Shown here: piece after piece, positions 8,571 to 16,524 of the stretch
Layout: each line of letters opens with the position of its first letter
How positions within the stretch are numbered: position 1 is the first letter of the stretch
DNA from: Pavlovales sp. CCMP2436
Lineage: Eukaryota > Haptophyta > Pavlovophyceae > Pavlovales
Assembly: GCA_026770615.1 (NCBI GenBank)
Contig: MU631656.1
Span: 19,866 to 37,070 of the forward strand
DNA: 17,205 bases
Direction of reading: 5' to 3'
Made by a program: the position numbers and the translations under genes
Notes under the pieces: generated by a model
Told to the model about the DNA's origin: nothing
What the model saw: only the letters and a program-made list of their open reading frames with translations
Databases searched by the model: none

Positions 8571-8772
8571 ACAAAGCAGAAAAAGAAAAAAAGGATGGCG
8601 GACACCTCAATACGTGACATACCGATGGATAGGTCGAGAACACTTAGATAATGGATGTAGCTTCGATAGGGACTATGAAACTAGTGAGGGCATCACCGAG
8701 AGCTTTCGAACGGTACTCCCATCTCCGCCTGGCTCCCAGGGGTGCTCTGAATGCACACCCCCCATAGGCCTC
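8571..8772. other. inner flank of the insertion's right TIR; no gene
   Basis: Mixed sequence with an A-rich stretch (8579-8592). It carries the inner 11-bp inverted match to the left end (8747-8757). No coding potential recognised. Confidence 0.4.
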
Positions 8773-8800
8773 CTGGCTGGCCATGACCGGAGCTGGAGCA

Positions 8801-8845
8801 TGAACCACACCTGTTAAACCATGCTGAGCCGCTATATTTATATAT
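8801..8845 (+). repeat. repeat R, right part, ending in an AT-rich tail
   Basis: Starts with the second TGAA and continues ACCTGTTAAACCATGCTGAG into CCGCTATATTTATATATATTT. The undisturbed copy at 17101-17140 has the same order. A long TA tail after CCGC suggests that R is itself the end of a mobile element with a TA-rich terminus. Confidence 0.8.
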
Positions 8846-9999
8846 ATTTTGTACGTATAGATAATGTTAATAACTTAGATATGGCGTTGGAAGCGGCGAA
8901 ATGGCCGCCTCCAACGCGACGGCCGCCAGCGCGAGAGATAAAATCAATAAGTTTGACCTTAACAATAAATAGCTATTTGGCTTCACGTCTGCCAAATACT
9001 CGGGATAGTAGTTAGTAACTAGTCGGCTAGACCCCTGAGCCAAAAAGTAGGAAAATATTCTATTTAATCAAGGGTGGACTGGACTTTTGGGAATAGCGCC
9101 GGAGAAAAAGTTGATTTAATCAAGCCGCAGGTGCCAGGCCGGCAGGCCGGCCCTTTGCTTGCAAAGAAAATGGTAGGGTCTATTTTAGCCATTTTTACAG
9201 GGTCTTAACCGGCCATGCATGTATCCTTTGTTGCACGTGGACTACGCGCGGTCAGCCACTCGGCCTACGGCCGACCGCCCAGAGAATCAAGTAATCAAGT
9301 TTGGAGTGCTCCCCGCGTCACAATGACGTCGCATGCCATGAGTTCCGAAAAACAATTCATTAGAATCGATAGTGATAATAAATTTGAACAATTAAAATTC
9401 CATTGGGTCAAAATCCGAATTAGTGGCCAGTTCGGGGGGATATTCGAAAAAGTCTGGTGAAAAACCTCCGGAGCAACTCGGGAACCGGAGGTGGTACCGC
9501 GGAGTTAGTTGCAGATTCGTGAATGGGGCGGTCCGCGGAGTTTGTTGCAGATTCACGAATGGGGCACACTAACTCCGCTGTAACACTTCGGGAACCATGA
9601 CTTTCTTTTCGCTTCCGAACGCTGAGAATCGGAAATGTTAGTTACCTTTAGTATGTTCTCGACCCTAGAGGCACCTGAGAGGCACACGAGGTGGGCTCCG
9701 ACTGTCGAGGAGGGCTCTATTTGACATCAGCTATCGACACTTAGCGCGCAGGGGTGACCAATGTCTACTTCTGCTTCGTCCCGGCCACCACTTTTCCCCC
9801 TCCCCAGTGCGGCATCGCGCCACTAATTCGAATTTCGACCCCATTGTGATCGGGTATACACTAGTCAGTTGTATTTCTTATCATTCTAAGCCTTCCAGCT
9901 TTGCCCGACGTCCCCGCCGGCTGAAAGTCAGTTAGTCGTACTCACGAGTAAGTTAACAAATTAATAGAACAATCAGTTCTACTTGTAATGGCACAATCA
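8846..9999. other. intergenic, 1.15 kb; hairpin and short repeats, no gene
   Basis: A near-perfect hairpin (8884-8917) pairs GCGTTGGAAGCGGC with GCCGCCTCCAACGC across a 6-base loop. A second short stem is CCTCCGG/CCGGAGG near 9467-9491. The part before 9999 is probably the 3' flank of the minus-strand membrane-protein gene. Frames here are short and without protein-like composition. Confidence 0.45.
9497..9566. repeat. 36-bp tandem repeat, two copies
   Basis: Units at 9497 and 9533 share CCGCGGAGTT, GTTGCAGATTC and GAATGGGGC. The variable centre is CGTGAAT in one and ACGAAT in the other, so each unit also holds a short palindrome. Confidence 0.65.
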
Positions 10000-11304
10000 T
10001 CAGTCGCGGTCGTCTCTGGCGCGTGTCAGAGACGGCACCACGTATGGCACGTATGCGTCGCCCAGCGAGTGCGAACGCGGCACGACGAGACTCTGCTCGG
10101 ATTCTGTCGCCGAGCCGGGGACCGAGATGGGCCAACGCCGGAGTGCCGCCGGCGTTAAATTTACTCCGGGCGTGCCGCTCGAGCCATCGGAGGGCGGGGA
10201 GGCCGTTCCCGTGCTCAAACCGGAGGGCGGGGTGGTCTCAACCGCCGTGAGGTCGTAGTCGAAGGTGGAGACCTCAGAGAGTCGTTGCTCAAGGTGCTGT
10301 AGCCGCTCGGCCTTGATTCGGCTCGCGACGCTGTGCGACATGGCAACTTGCTCGAGGCTCCTGCAGAACTCGCCGAGCTCGGACACGTCGGCGGCGAGCG
10401 CAGCTGCCTCCCGCTCGCGTGGGTCCGGCGAGCGGAGAAACGACCTTCCTTGTCCGACCGCCGAGCGCGTTGGCGTGGTCGCCGGGGTGTGCGGGGCCGT
10501 CACTGGTGACGTTGGAGGCGATGGCGTCCCAATGGCCTCGAAGTGTAGTTCGAGCGCCTCGCCAAGCCTCGCGCGCATCTCTCGTACCAGCTGGATCGCC
10601 GCGGAGGGCGTCACGGCGGCGAGCGGGCTCGTGGGCGCGCTAAGAGCGCGCGGAGTGGGCGGCGCCTCGGCGAGGTGGCGTGCGTCGAGCACCAGGTAAA
10701 TCGCGAGTGCAGTCAATGCGAGCGCGAGCACGAGTATCGTGGCGATTGCGAGGCCGGCCACGCCGAGCAAAACCCACACGAGCTCCTCCCACGATCGGTG
10801 CTCTGGCCCTGGCTCCGGCCCTGGCCGGCTCGACGCGAGCGGACACCTGAAGCGAGCAGTGGCGACCTGCACCGAAGGCGGGGGCGCCGGCGGATACCAT
10901 CTGGCCACAGGCGACGATGCCGGTCTGGAAGGGCACGGATATTCCTCTGCGTCGCACTCGGGCCCGCCCCGTGCGTACTCGCCCCGAAGCGCGTTCGCGA
11001 TGAGCCGGCGCTGCGTGCGGATGGCCTTCAGCACCTCTCCGAAGAGCGCGACCGGGCGCAGGAGGGCCGTGTGGACGGCCTGCGCCACCATGCTTCGGCT
11101 ACGTTTGCGCTGCTTGTCGTTGCGCCACTGCGCACCCGGCCCCGTCGAGGCGCGCGTCGGGCCCCACCGTTGCCGCGCTCGCGGGCCGGTGGGGGCGTGC
11201 GCCGGGTTCCACCGCTGGTCCACGGCGGTCAGGATGCCCGTCCAGGACGACGGGTTCGCAGCCACGGGTACCGACAGGAACACGAGCGCGGCGAGTGCGT
11301 ACAT
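10000..11304 (-). CDS. single-pass membrane protein, function unknown
   Basis: An ATG-started 434-codon frame ends in TGA at 10000-10002. Residues 1-17 (MYALAALVFLSVPVAAN) look like a signal peptide. Residues ~18-172 would be lumenal or extracellular: Arg/Pro/Gly-rich, with an internal near-repeat (APTGPRARQRW, ASTGPGAQWR) and three cysteines (C117, C124, C154). Residues ~174-206 are one strong transmembrane helix (ELVWVLLGVAGLAIATILVL onwards). The C-terminal part is probably cytoplasmic: Pro/Thr/Ser-rich linkers around a helical stretch (~295-345, EREAAALAADVSELGEF and RLQHLEQRLSEVS), then a Ser/Pro-rich tail ending TRARDDRD. No family is recognised. It is divergent from the palmitoyltransferase gene and could be co-regulated with it. 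The antisense frames over it are shadows of GC-rich codon use. Confidence 0.7.
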   Translation of the reverse strand: MYALAALVFLSVPVAANPSSWTGILTAVDQRWNPAHAPTGPRARQRWGPTRASTGPGAQWRNDKQRKRSRSMVAQAVHTALLRPVALFGEVLKAIRTQRRLIANALRGEYARGGPECDAEEYPCPSRPASSPVARWYPPAPPPSVQVATARFRCPLASSRPGPEPGPEHRSWEELVWVLLGVAGLAIATILVLALALTALAIYLVLDARHLAEAPPTPRALSAPTSPLAAVTPSAAIQLVREMRARLGEALELHFEAIGTPSPPTSPVTAPHTPATTPTRSAVGQGRSFLRSPDPREREAAALAADVSELGEFCRSLEQVAMSHSVASRIKAERLQHLEQRLSEVSTFDYDLTAVETTPPSGLSTGTASPPSDGSSGTPGVNLTPAALRRWPISVPGSATESEQSLVVPRSHSLGDAYVPYVVPSLTRARDDRD

Positions 11305-11347
11305 GAGAGCTCTGTACTCGCGGAGACGCGGACGTCAGCAGAAGATC

Positions 11348-11382
11348 TTGAACCCTGCGTTGAACCTTGGTTCAACTTGAAC
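11348..11382. promoter_or_regulatory. cluster of four TTGAAC sites in the divergent promoter region
   Basis: TTGAAC occurs at 11348-11353, 11360-11365 and 11377-11382 on + and as GTTCAA at 11370-11375. The middle pair forms GTTGAACC-TT-GGTTCAAC, an 8-bp inverted repeat. The cluster lies 44-78 bp upstream of the membrane protein's ATG and about 370 bp upstream of the palmitoyltransferase ATG. A binding site for a dimeric factor is inference; a 5' UTR hairpin is the alternative. Confidence 0.45.
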
Positions 11383-11751
11383 TCGCAGAATTACTGTAGC
11401 TCATTTAAAAATTAAAAGTGCAGCCTGGGCACGCGAAAGATGCGCGCGTCGCCTCTGCAACGCCGCCCCTGGGGTGTTGAGGAATCCCTGCTGCGACAAT
11501 GGGTCCGTGGGAGTGTCCACGTGCTAGCATAAGTATTTTGCGACAGCACAGCACAACCGAAAAAAATTGGTTCACCCTCTCTGGACGTTAATAACAAGCA
11601 CGGCTTCAAGCCTTCAACAGCTCCCTCTGCTCGGGATGTGCTCGGCCTCCATTTCGGCCGAGCTCCAGACCTACATCTCGGCACAGATCTCGGCAGCCCC
11701 CCGCATCGTTCTCGGCCTCCCGCCCAGCCTTTGGTAGCCTCATCGCGTGCG
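11383..11751. promoter_or_regulatory. shared intergenic region between divergent genes
   Basis: Contains an AT-rich core (11401-11420) and CTCGG/CTCCG-rich sequence approaching the ATG. An out-of-frame ATG at 11636 lies upstream of the palmitoyltransferase start and could act as an upstream ORF start if it is in the transcript. No TATA box is convincing. Confidence 0.35.
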
Positions 11752-12756
11752 ATGGCGGCCTCGGCGGGTGGCGAGAGCGGCTCGGACGAGGAGCTTGCGC
11801 TCATGGACGACGACGAGGATGACGGAGGAACCATGCCCGCCAGGCGCCCGCCTGGGGCTCCATCGACGGCGCTCGAGGACGAGGCGCCCGAGAGTTGGGG
11901 TGAGCTGGGCGAGCGCCTGGCGACTCGGCTCTTAGGCCCCTGCGCGGTCGTGGGCTTGACGGTCGGGACGATCAGCTTCTGTCACGGCATGGTCACCGCG
12001 GCGATATCGCCGCCCGAGCTCGGGATGCTGATCGAGCATGTGCGCATCGGGTTCGCGGTTGTCGGGCTCGTCTTCCTCGCTCTGGTCAACAGCGTGGATC
12101 CGGGATCACTCAGCCGGTGGACTGCGGCCGACGGGAGGCCTGACGAGCTCGATGAGTACCCGAACGGCAAGAGCAGTAGCGACGAGGTGGTGCTCGCGAA
12201 CGGTGACACGTTCCGCTGGTGCGTGACCTGCCGCCTGTGGAAGCCGCCGCGCTGCTCGCACTGCGCGACCTGCAATCGCTGCTTCCGCCGATTCGATCAT
12301 CATTGCCCGTGGGTGGGTACGTGCGTGGGCGTGGGAAATCATCGGTTCTTCGCCAGTTTCGTGCTCTTCATCGGGCTCGCTGGAGGCACGGTCCCGTTGA
12401 GCATGTGGATGGCCTACGCGAGCACCTCTAGTCCGCTCGTGGTCATGCTGCCGCGCGTAGTGCCGGGCGCCTCGGAGCTTGCGACCCGCGCGACGAGAAT
12501 GACGCTGCAGCTGGGCGCGTCGAGCGCGCTCTTCGGCGTGCTCGCGGTGTGCTCGACGTGCTACTGCGGCACGCTCGTCTGCTTTGGCATGGCGAGCTGG
12601 GTGATGTTGTTGTGCGATACGACAACCAAGGAGCGCTTTGGTCACGAGGGGGCCGATATCGACTGCGAGGAGTTCTGTACCGATATCTCGACAGGTAGCT
12701 GGCGGCGCGAAATGGGACGGATCCTTTGCGGGCCCGTGCGAACGCGCGACCACTGA
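11752..12756 (+). CDS. DHHC-type protein S-palmitoyltransferase
   Basis: This 334-residue integral membrane enzyme transfers a fatty acyl chain from acyl-CoA to cysteines of substrate proteins, through an acyl-enzyme on the DHHC cysteine. ATG 11752 ([14 protein letters not shown]) is chosen because the open frame upstream has only GTG. The N-terminus is acidic. Transmembrane helices lie at ~60-86 and ~92-114, followed by the family's DPG motif (116-118). The cysteine-rich domain spans C157xxC160, H170-C171xxC174 and D182-H183-H184-C185, with C185 catalytic, then PWVGTCVG and N196-x-R198. Two more helices follow (~199-223 and ~252-288), then the TTxE motif (TTKE, 291-294). This is the usual four-helix layout with DHHC loop on the cytosolic side. 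One oddity: the common PWVxNCVG reads PWVGTCVG, with T190 in place of Asn. No intron is evident. It is most likely at Golgi, ER or plasma membrane. Confidence 0.95.
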   Translation: MAASAGGESGSDEELALMDDDEDDGGTMPARRPPGAPSTALEDEAPESWGELGERLATRLLGPCAVVGLTVGTISFCHGMVTAAISPPELGMLIEHVRIGFAVVGLVFLALVNSVDPGSLSRWTAADGRPDELDEYPNGKSSSDEVVLANGDTFRWCVTCRLWKPPRCSHCATCNRCFRRFDHHCPWVGTCVGVGNHRFFASFVLFIGLAGGTVPLSMWMAYASTSSPLVVMLPRVVPGASELATRATRMTLQLGASSALFGVLAVCSTCYCGTLVCFGMASWVMLLCDTTTKERFGHEGADIDCEEFCTDISTGSWRREMGRILCGPVRTRDH

Positions 12757-12882
12757 TGCAACTCGATTGGCGCACTGAAACTGGATTCACCAGTTGAACG
12801 GCCACCAAGTAACTTAATATTATTATAAACCGGGTCACTCAAGTTTCTGCGTTTGGTGTGAAACTGTATTATATTTCTGATT
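12757..12882. other. 3' flank of the palmitoyltransferase gene
   Basis: Short AT-rich sequence (TTAATATTATTATAAA at 12815-12830) before the next mobile element. Its last 14 bases (ATTATATTTCTGAT) form an inverted match with the sequence just outside the element's right end. Confidence 0.4.
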
Positions 12883-12980
12883 GGGATTCAAGCTGGCGTC
12901 TGACTGTTCTGTACCTGTGAGTGTTCTGAATGTTGTGCTGGTCTGAGCGCTGTGTCGCCATTGTTATATATTCTCCGGGC

Positions 12981-13281
12981 GCGTGGGAACACGACAAACA
13001 GCAACACCGTAAAGCCGATCCGCGGGATCGTCATCGGCGCTTTTGGTGAAGTCAGCGCCAACACGCACACGCTCGTCAAGGAAATCTCGGTGCAGGGAGG
13101 CCGCAAGATGTACGCGCTGATGGGCGTGGGTCCACTGGAGGCGGCCGCAGCAGCTCATCGACACGAATGTGCACGAACGATACGATCGCGGCACGCGCGC
13201 GGCCATGCGCAGCTGCTACTCGCACGCCTGAGCGCGCTGGCCCCGATCGCTGCCCAGCGTGGGAACACGACAAACAGCAAC
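12981..13281. repeat. 25-bp direct repeats flanking the captured segment
   Basis: GCGTGGGAACACGACAAACA followed by GCAAC occurs at 12981-13005 and identically at 13257-13281. The 251 bases between are the LINE-like coding fragment. The second copy follows the protein's last helix in frame, so the first copy may be the duplicated one. Confidence 0.8.
13006..13256 (+). pseudogene. fragment of a retroelement C-terminal module (GAFGE type)
   Basis: The frame reads KPIRGIVIGAFGEVSANTHT, then a helical region with MYALMGVGPLEAAAAAH, IRSRHARGHAQLLLARLSAL. It aligns by eye with residues ~200-270 of the LINE-like protein at 7361-8570: VIGAFGE in both, ACMGAPSAAQAR against ALMGVGPLEAAA, and LRGHAKVIIARARLE against ARGHAQLLLARLSAL. 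DNA identity is low, so it comes from a different member of the family. There is no ATG start and no stop before the second direct repeat; it is a passenger, not a gene. Confidence 0.55.
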
Positions 13282-13364
13282 CAGCAGATCACTAGACAAT
13301 GGACGACGCAGCGCTCAGACCAGCACAGCCTTCAGAACAGTCAGACTACGCTAGCTTGAATCCC

Positions 13365-13934
13365 TATCAGTAATATAATTATACAACGTCTTGAATCCAT
13401 AATATATATTTGAAAAAAAGTCATAAAGTATAGCTTGTAAAGTCCAGTTAAATAAAAAAGAACTTGAGTAGAGGTAATTACAAAAGTTAAATAACAAGAA
13501 TAAAGAAGTAAAAGTTCTTTTTGTACTGAGTTGTTTCGAAAGACGTTTAAAACAATAAAAGTACGTGAAATAGCTTCGAACGTCTGTTTTTTGCTTAAAA
13601 TATGAAAAAAGATTCTACCAGCTCCTCACTTCGGCGTAGCGCCTTGGAGCCTGCGTCGGAGCGCTAAGATCAGACTGACTTGAACTTGAAACGTACCGCC
13701 AGCCCGAACCCCCCTACATTAATATAACGTCTAAACCCCTATTTTTGGCCACTTTGGACATATCGGGTAATAGCTTCTCTATAAAAGGTCGGGGGAAGGC
13801 GCTTGATGGCCTGGGGAATAGCTATGGGTGTTGTGAACGTGTCCTTAGAAGCATGGCCTCATCAGACAAGCCCTTGGACCGCCGCTACAGGTCATGTCAA
13901 GTGCTGTAGAGACGTAAAATAAATAAATGGTGAC
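13365..13934. other. 570-bp intergenic; AT-rich then mixed, no gene recognised
   Basis: The first ~250 bases are strongly AT-rich with scattered AATAAA-like words. The second half is mixed and ends GACGTAAAATAAATAAATGG, which looks like a (TAAA)n-type 3' terminus of an unrecognised retroelement on +. No protein or RNA gene recognised. Confidence 0.4.
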
Positions 13935-14037
13935 CTATTATTGGCCCCCGACCCCAGCACCCATCCGAGGGCCTGGAGGCCCCCAAAGCGGGCCAGCGGC
14001 AAGTGGGGGTGTGGGGGCATCCCCGCCAATCAACCCC

Positions 14038-14820
14038 TCAGCGGAGGCTACGCCTTGCCGCCCTCCACCCACACTCCTTGATGAACTCGCGGACGAGGCT
14101 GGCGTAGCCCGGCAGGTTGGACTCCGGCTCCCAGGTGGAGTCCATCGGAGAGCCCTGCTCAAACCTCTCCCACTCTACCTCGAACTCGACGAGCTTGTTC
14201 CACATGTGCGCGTCGAGGATTATGGACGGCAGGAACTCCCCGCTCGCATTACAGGGGATCGCGGGCAATAAGAACGGCGGGTTTTGAGGCTGAGGCTGAG
14301 TTTCTTAGCAAATTACACACAAACGATGGTTAAATTTCGGTTAAAATTACTACTGAAGGGCTAAATACGAGGCTCAGTTTCTTAACACGACAGTTTCTTA
14401 TTGCCCGCGATCCCCCGTAGAGCCCTCCTCATTCTCGTCCCCGGATTGTTATCAAAAACCACAACGACGTGTTGCTGCGTATCCCCCCCGCGGTGATAGG
14501 CGCTCTTGGAGCCGGTTGCGCCGACAACTTTGTTCAAGGGGAGATCGGGCTCGAAGTTCGTTTCGTCCATGTTGTAGATGGCATCGGGCTTGAGCAGTGG
14601 AAACTTCTTGAGCGTGTTCTCGTAGGCGGTGTAGAACGCGTCGAGCGTCTACGGGTTGGCCTCGCGGAACTTGGTCTGATGGTTGTAGTCCTTCGCGCCC
14701 CCAGCCACGCGCACGGCGACCTCGACGGCGTTCGGGCGGTGCGGCGGGAGCTTCTCCTGCACCGCCTTCTTCCCCCTGCCCGCCTTCCCATCGAGGTCCG
14801 TATATCTGATTGCCATAGGC
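14038..14820 (-). pseudogene. broken pogo/Tc1-like DDE transposase next to a chromodomain, split by a MITE
   Basis: Reading the minus strand from ~14800: EKLPPHRPNAVEVAVRVAGG, DYNHQTKFREANP, an in-frame TAG at about 14650, LDAFYTAYENTLKKFPLLKP, then AIYNMDETNFEPDLPL and VVGATGSKSAY. IYNMDETNF is the first-aspartate block of pogo/CENP-B-like DDE transposases. A one-base indel near 14440 moves to the frame DENEEGSNASGEFLPS, which is itself interrupted by the MITE at 14250-14419. Beyond the MITE comes LDAHMWNKLVEFEVEWERF, DSTWEPESNLPGY and LVREFI, which matches the second half of a chromodomain. A TGA follows at 14038-14040. The later D and D/E blocks of the catalytic core are missing, so a large internal deletion or a join of two genes must be assumed. 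Confidence 0.6.
14250..14419 (+). mobile_element. MITE family M, copy 1 (170 bp, subfamily A)
   Basis: Ends are TACAGGGGATCGCGGGCAAT followed by AAGAA, and their inverse, with TA at both borders. It sits in a coding frame: removing it with one TA restores GGC TCT AAT GCG (GSNA) in the broken transposase. That confirms a TA duplication of the Tc1/mariner/pogo kind. Confidence 0.85.
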
Positions 14821-15024
14821 CAGATATAGCTTTTTTTGGGCTATATATTGATTTTAATATTGGCCGACCTCCCACTGTAAATATGGCATATATTGGCCTA
14901 TATTTTTCCTTTATATTGCTCAATAAGTGAATATAACTGCCCAGAAAAGCAGTATTTGCCATATATTGCCATATGATTGCTTAATAGAGCCAACAGGCGT
15001 GCTATCACCATAGTAACGTCTGAA
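14821..15024. other. AT-rich spacer with ATATGGCA motifs
   Basis: Holds three of eight exact ATATGGCA/TGCCATAT words (14881, 14957, 14967) and the 16-mer CACTGTAAATATGGCA (14873-14888) that recurs at 15333. No gene. Confidence 0.5.
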
Positions 15025-15190
15025 TACAGAGGATCGCGGGCAATAAGAACGGCGGGTTTTGAGGCTGAGGCTGAGTTGCAAATTATATACAAACAATGGT
15101 TGAATTTTGGTTAAAGTTACTATTGAAGGGCTAAAAAGCGAGGCTCAGTTTCTTAACATGACGGTTTCTTATTGCCTGCGTTCCCCTGTA
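15025..15190 (+). mobile_element. MITE family M, copy 2 (166 bp, subfamily A)
   Basis: Starts TACAGAGGATCGCGGGCAAT and ends CTTATTGCCTGCGTTCCCCT then GTA. The interior follows copy 1 closely (GGCGGGTTTTGAGGCTGAGG, TGAAGGGCTAAA) with a short deletion after GCTGAG. The ends have drifted more than in copy 1. Confidence 0.85.
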
Positions 15191-15379
15191 GCGTTCCCAG
15201 AAGCTGCCATACTCATCTGGGACCGCTTCGCCTTGGCAATATATGGCAAAAGTATGTGAAAATATGGACATAAAGTCTATATTTTTGCCATGTTTTTTCC
15301 ATATATTTGCCATATTTACCTGGTCAACTTGTCACTGTAAATATGGCAATATATGGCAAAAATATGGCACAAAATAGAC
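15191..15379. repeat. ATATGGCA-rich repeat block
   Basis: Five exact ATATGGCA/TGCCATAT words (15241, 15308, 15341, 15351, 15362). TGGCAATATATGGCAAAA occurs at 15234-15251 and again at 15344-15361, with inverted versions between. It may be a small AT-rich element whose borders cannot be fixed. Confidence 0.55.
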
Positions 15380-15550
15380 TACAGGGGATCGCGGGCAATA
15401 AGAAGGGCGAATTTTGAGCTTGAGGCTGAACTTCTTAGCAAATTACATACAAACAATACTCAAATTTGCTTAAATTACATACAAACAATGCACAAAAACG
15501 AGACTCAGCTTCTTATCACTACGGCTTCTTATTGCTCGCGACACCCTGTA
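15380..15550 (+). mobile_element. MITE family M, copy 3 (171 bp, subfamily B)
   Basis: Ends are TACAGGGGATCGCGGGCAAT and GCTCGCGACACCCTGTA, with TA on both sides. The interior has two AAATTACATACAAACAAT words, a feature shared with copy 4 but not with copies 1 and 2, so it defines a second subfamily. Confidence 0.85.
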
Positions 15551-15943
15551 TATTGGGCCTTTGCCAAATATCTGATGAGCTAAATCCAGTTTTTTAAACG
15601 CGTGCCGGGCAGTGCAGCTACGCGCGAGTTCTCAAGATATTGCGACGGCACCGGCATTCATTGGCGTGACCGCTAACTCACAGGGAACGATATGATCCAT
15701 CAGCGAGCTCAGTAGCCGCTTCCGTTCGTGCGCTAGAGTACTTTGCACGGCCGAAATTTTAGATTCTGCGCAACGCGAGGCGCACTCGCACGGCTGACCA
15801 AGAGGTCAGACAGGGACGTGCGCTATCTTGTCTTGCCTGGCGCGTCTTGGTGCGGGCTATCCGGCGCCCCAACTTCCGTCTCAAAATCCCCATCCGTTGC
15901 CTCGTAGCGCACAATTGCTCGCAAGTGGCCAATAATAGGGGCC
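15551..15943. other. intergenic; no gene recognised
   Basis: Mixed composition between copy 3 and the reverse-transcriptase fragment. It ends in a tandem duplication, GGCCAATAATAGGGG at 15927-15941 and 15944-15958. The inverse word CTATTATTGGCC occurs at 13935-13946. The duplication brings stop codons into the frame upstream of the fragment. Confidence 0.4.
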
Positions 15944-16524
15944 GGCCAATAATAGGGGTGTAGACGACCTCGGCTCAACCTTTCCTTCATCCCTAACAGA
16001 TGACGACGAGATCGAGCACAGGATCCGATCTGCAGCCGCAGCATTTGGCTGTCTGCGGAGGTACGTCTACAGTCAAAACCACGGCTCCACGTCGCCCCCA
16101 CTCGCCTCCAAGGGCAAACTCTACCGATGCCTCGTGCGAATCCTGGGTCCTGACCTCAAAGCTGCGGCAAAGGCTGAGCGCGTTCCACAACCGCTGCGTG
16201 CGAGCGATGGCGAGGAAAATGCCGCTGCGCGCTTCCTCCTCCGACTACACCTTCAAGTACGCTGCCCTCGCGCCGCAGTACGTCGCCCTCGGCGTCACAG
16301 ACATCGACCAGTATATCTCCAATCGGAAATTACGCTGGGTGGGACATGTGATGCGCATGAGCATGTCGAGACGTCCTCGCATGTTCATGACATTGTGGGT
16401 CAACGCACCGCCACGCAACGGGCGACCGCTGATCTCCTACGGACTCGACCTAACTCGCGAGCTCAACAACGTCGGCTTCAACCTTGACGGGCAAGCAGTC
16501 GGCGTTGACGTCTCGACGAGCTGA
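15944..16524 (+). pseudogene. C-terminal fragment of a LINE reverse transcriptase, frameshifted
   Basis: The first frame reads VDDLGSTFPSSLTDDDEIEH, RIRSAAAAFGCLR, then SKGKLYRCLV (to ~16130). The next reads CESWVLTSKLRQRLSAFHNR, CVRAMARKM, DQYISNRKLRWVGHVMRM and PRNGRPLISYGLDLTREL, to TGA at 16522-16524. This order (YLGS-like, EIxxRI, LY..LV, ESW.L, aF..rc.R, +LRW.GHv.RM, GRP) is the region after the catalytic core in many non-LTR reverse transcriptases. The join lacks the LLYG segment expected between LYRCLV and CESW, so a deletion of about 20 bases caused the shift. Catalytic motifs lie upstream and are gone. This is a different lineage from the nuclease-type LINE at 7361-8570. Confidence 0.75.

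Larger units (their letters stand above)
6035..8800. mobile_element. 2766-bp TIR insertion with 4-bp target-site duplication
   Basis: The ends are 28-bp terminal inverted repeats, 6035-6062 and 8773-8800, matching at 27 of 28 bases; only the outermost base differs. An inner 11-bp inverted match (TGTGCATTCAG, 6067-6077 against 8747-8757) extends the similarity. Both sides carry TGAA (6031-6034, 8801-8804). Removing the insertion and one TGAA gives a sequence that aligns with the uninterrupted R copy at 17020-17132, so boundaries and duplication are well supported. No transposase is recognisable inside. The cargo is a long inverted-repeat element, a broken unknown gene and a LINE-like 3' end. 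Four-base duplications are known from superfamilies such as Academ, Ginger and Sola, but the TIRs do not let me assign one. Confidence 0.85.
12883..13364. mobile_element. 482-bp TIR element carrying a retroelement fragment
   Basis: The left arm (12883-12964) begins GGGATTCAAGCTGGCG and the right arm (13296-13364) ends CTTGAATCCC. The arms match along their length (CTGACTGTTCTG, GTGCTGGTCTGAGCGCTG), except for a 17-bp partial duplication in the left arm. A third arm copy starts at 17171, directly after a TA tract, so this is a repeated family. Outside copy 1 the flanks are also inverted (ATTATATTxCTGAT), which leaves the exact border open. The centre (12965-13295) holds 25-bp direct repeats around a protein-coding fragment. 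Confidence 0.75.

Noticed and set aside
10675..11415. Plus-strand frame antisense to the membrane-protein gene
   Set aside because: Arg/His/Pro-rich composition with no recognisable features. The minus strand has a signal peptide and a clean transmembrane helix.
12981..13281. The 25-bp direct repeats as target-site duplications
   Set aside because: Too long for known transposon duplications, and one copy is continuous with the coding frame. Recombination or slippage is likelier.
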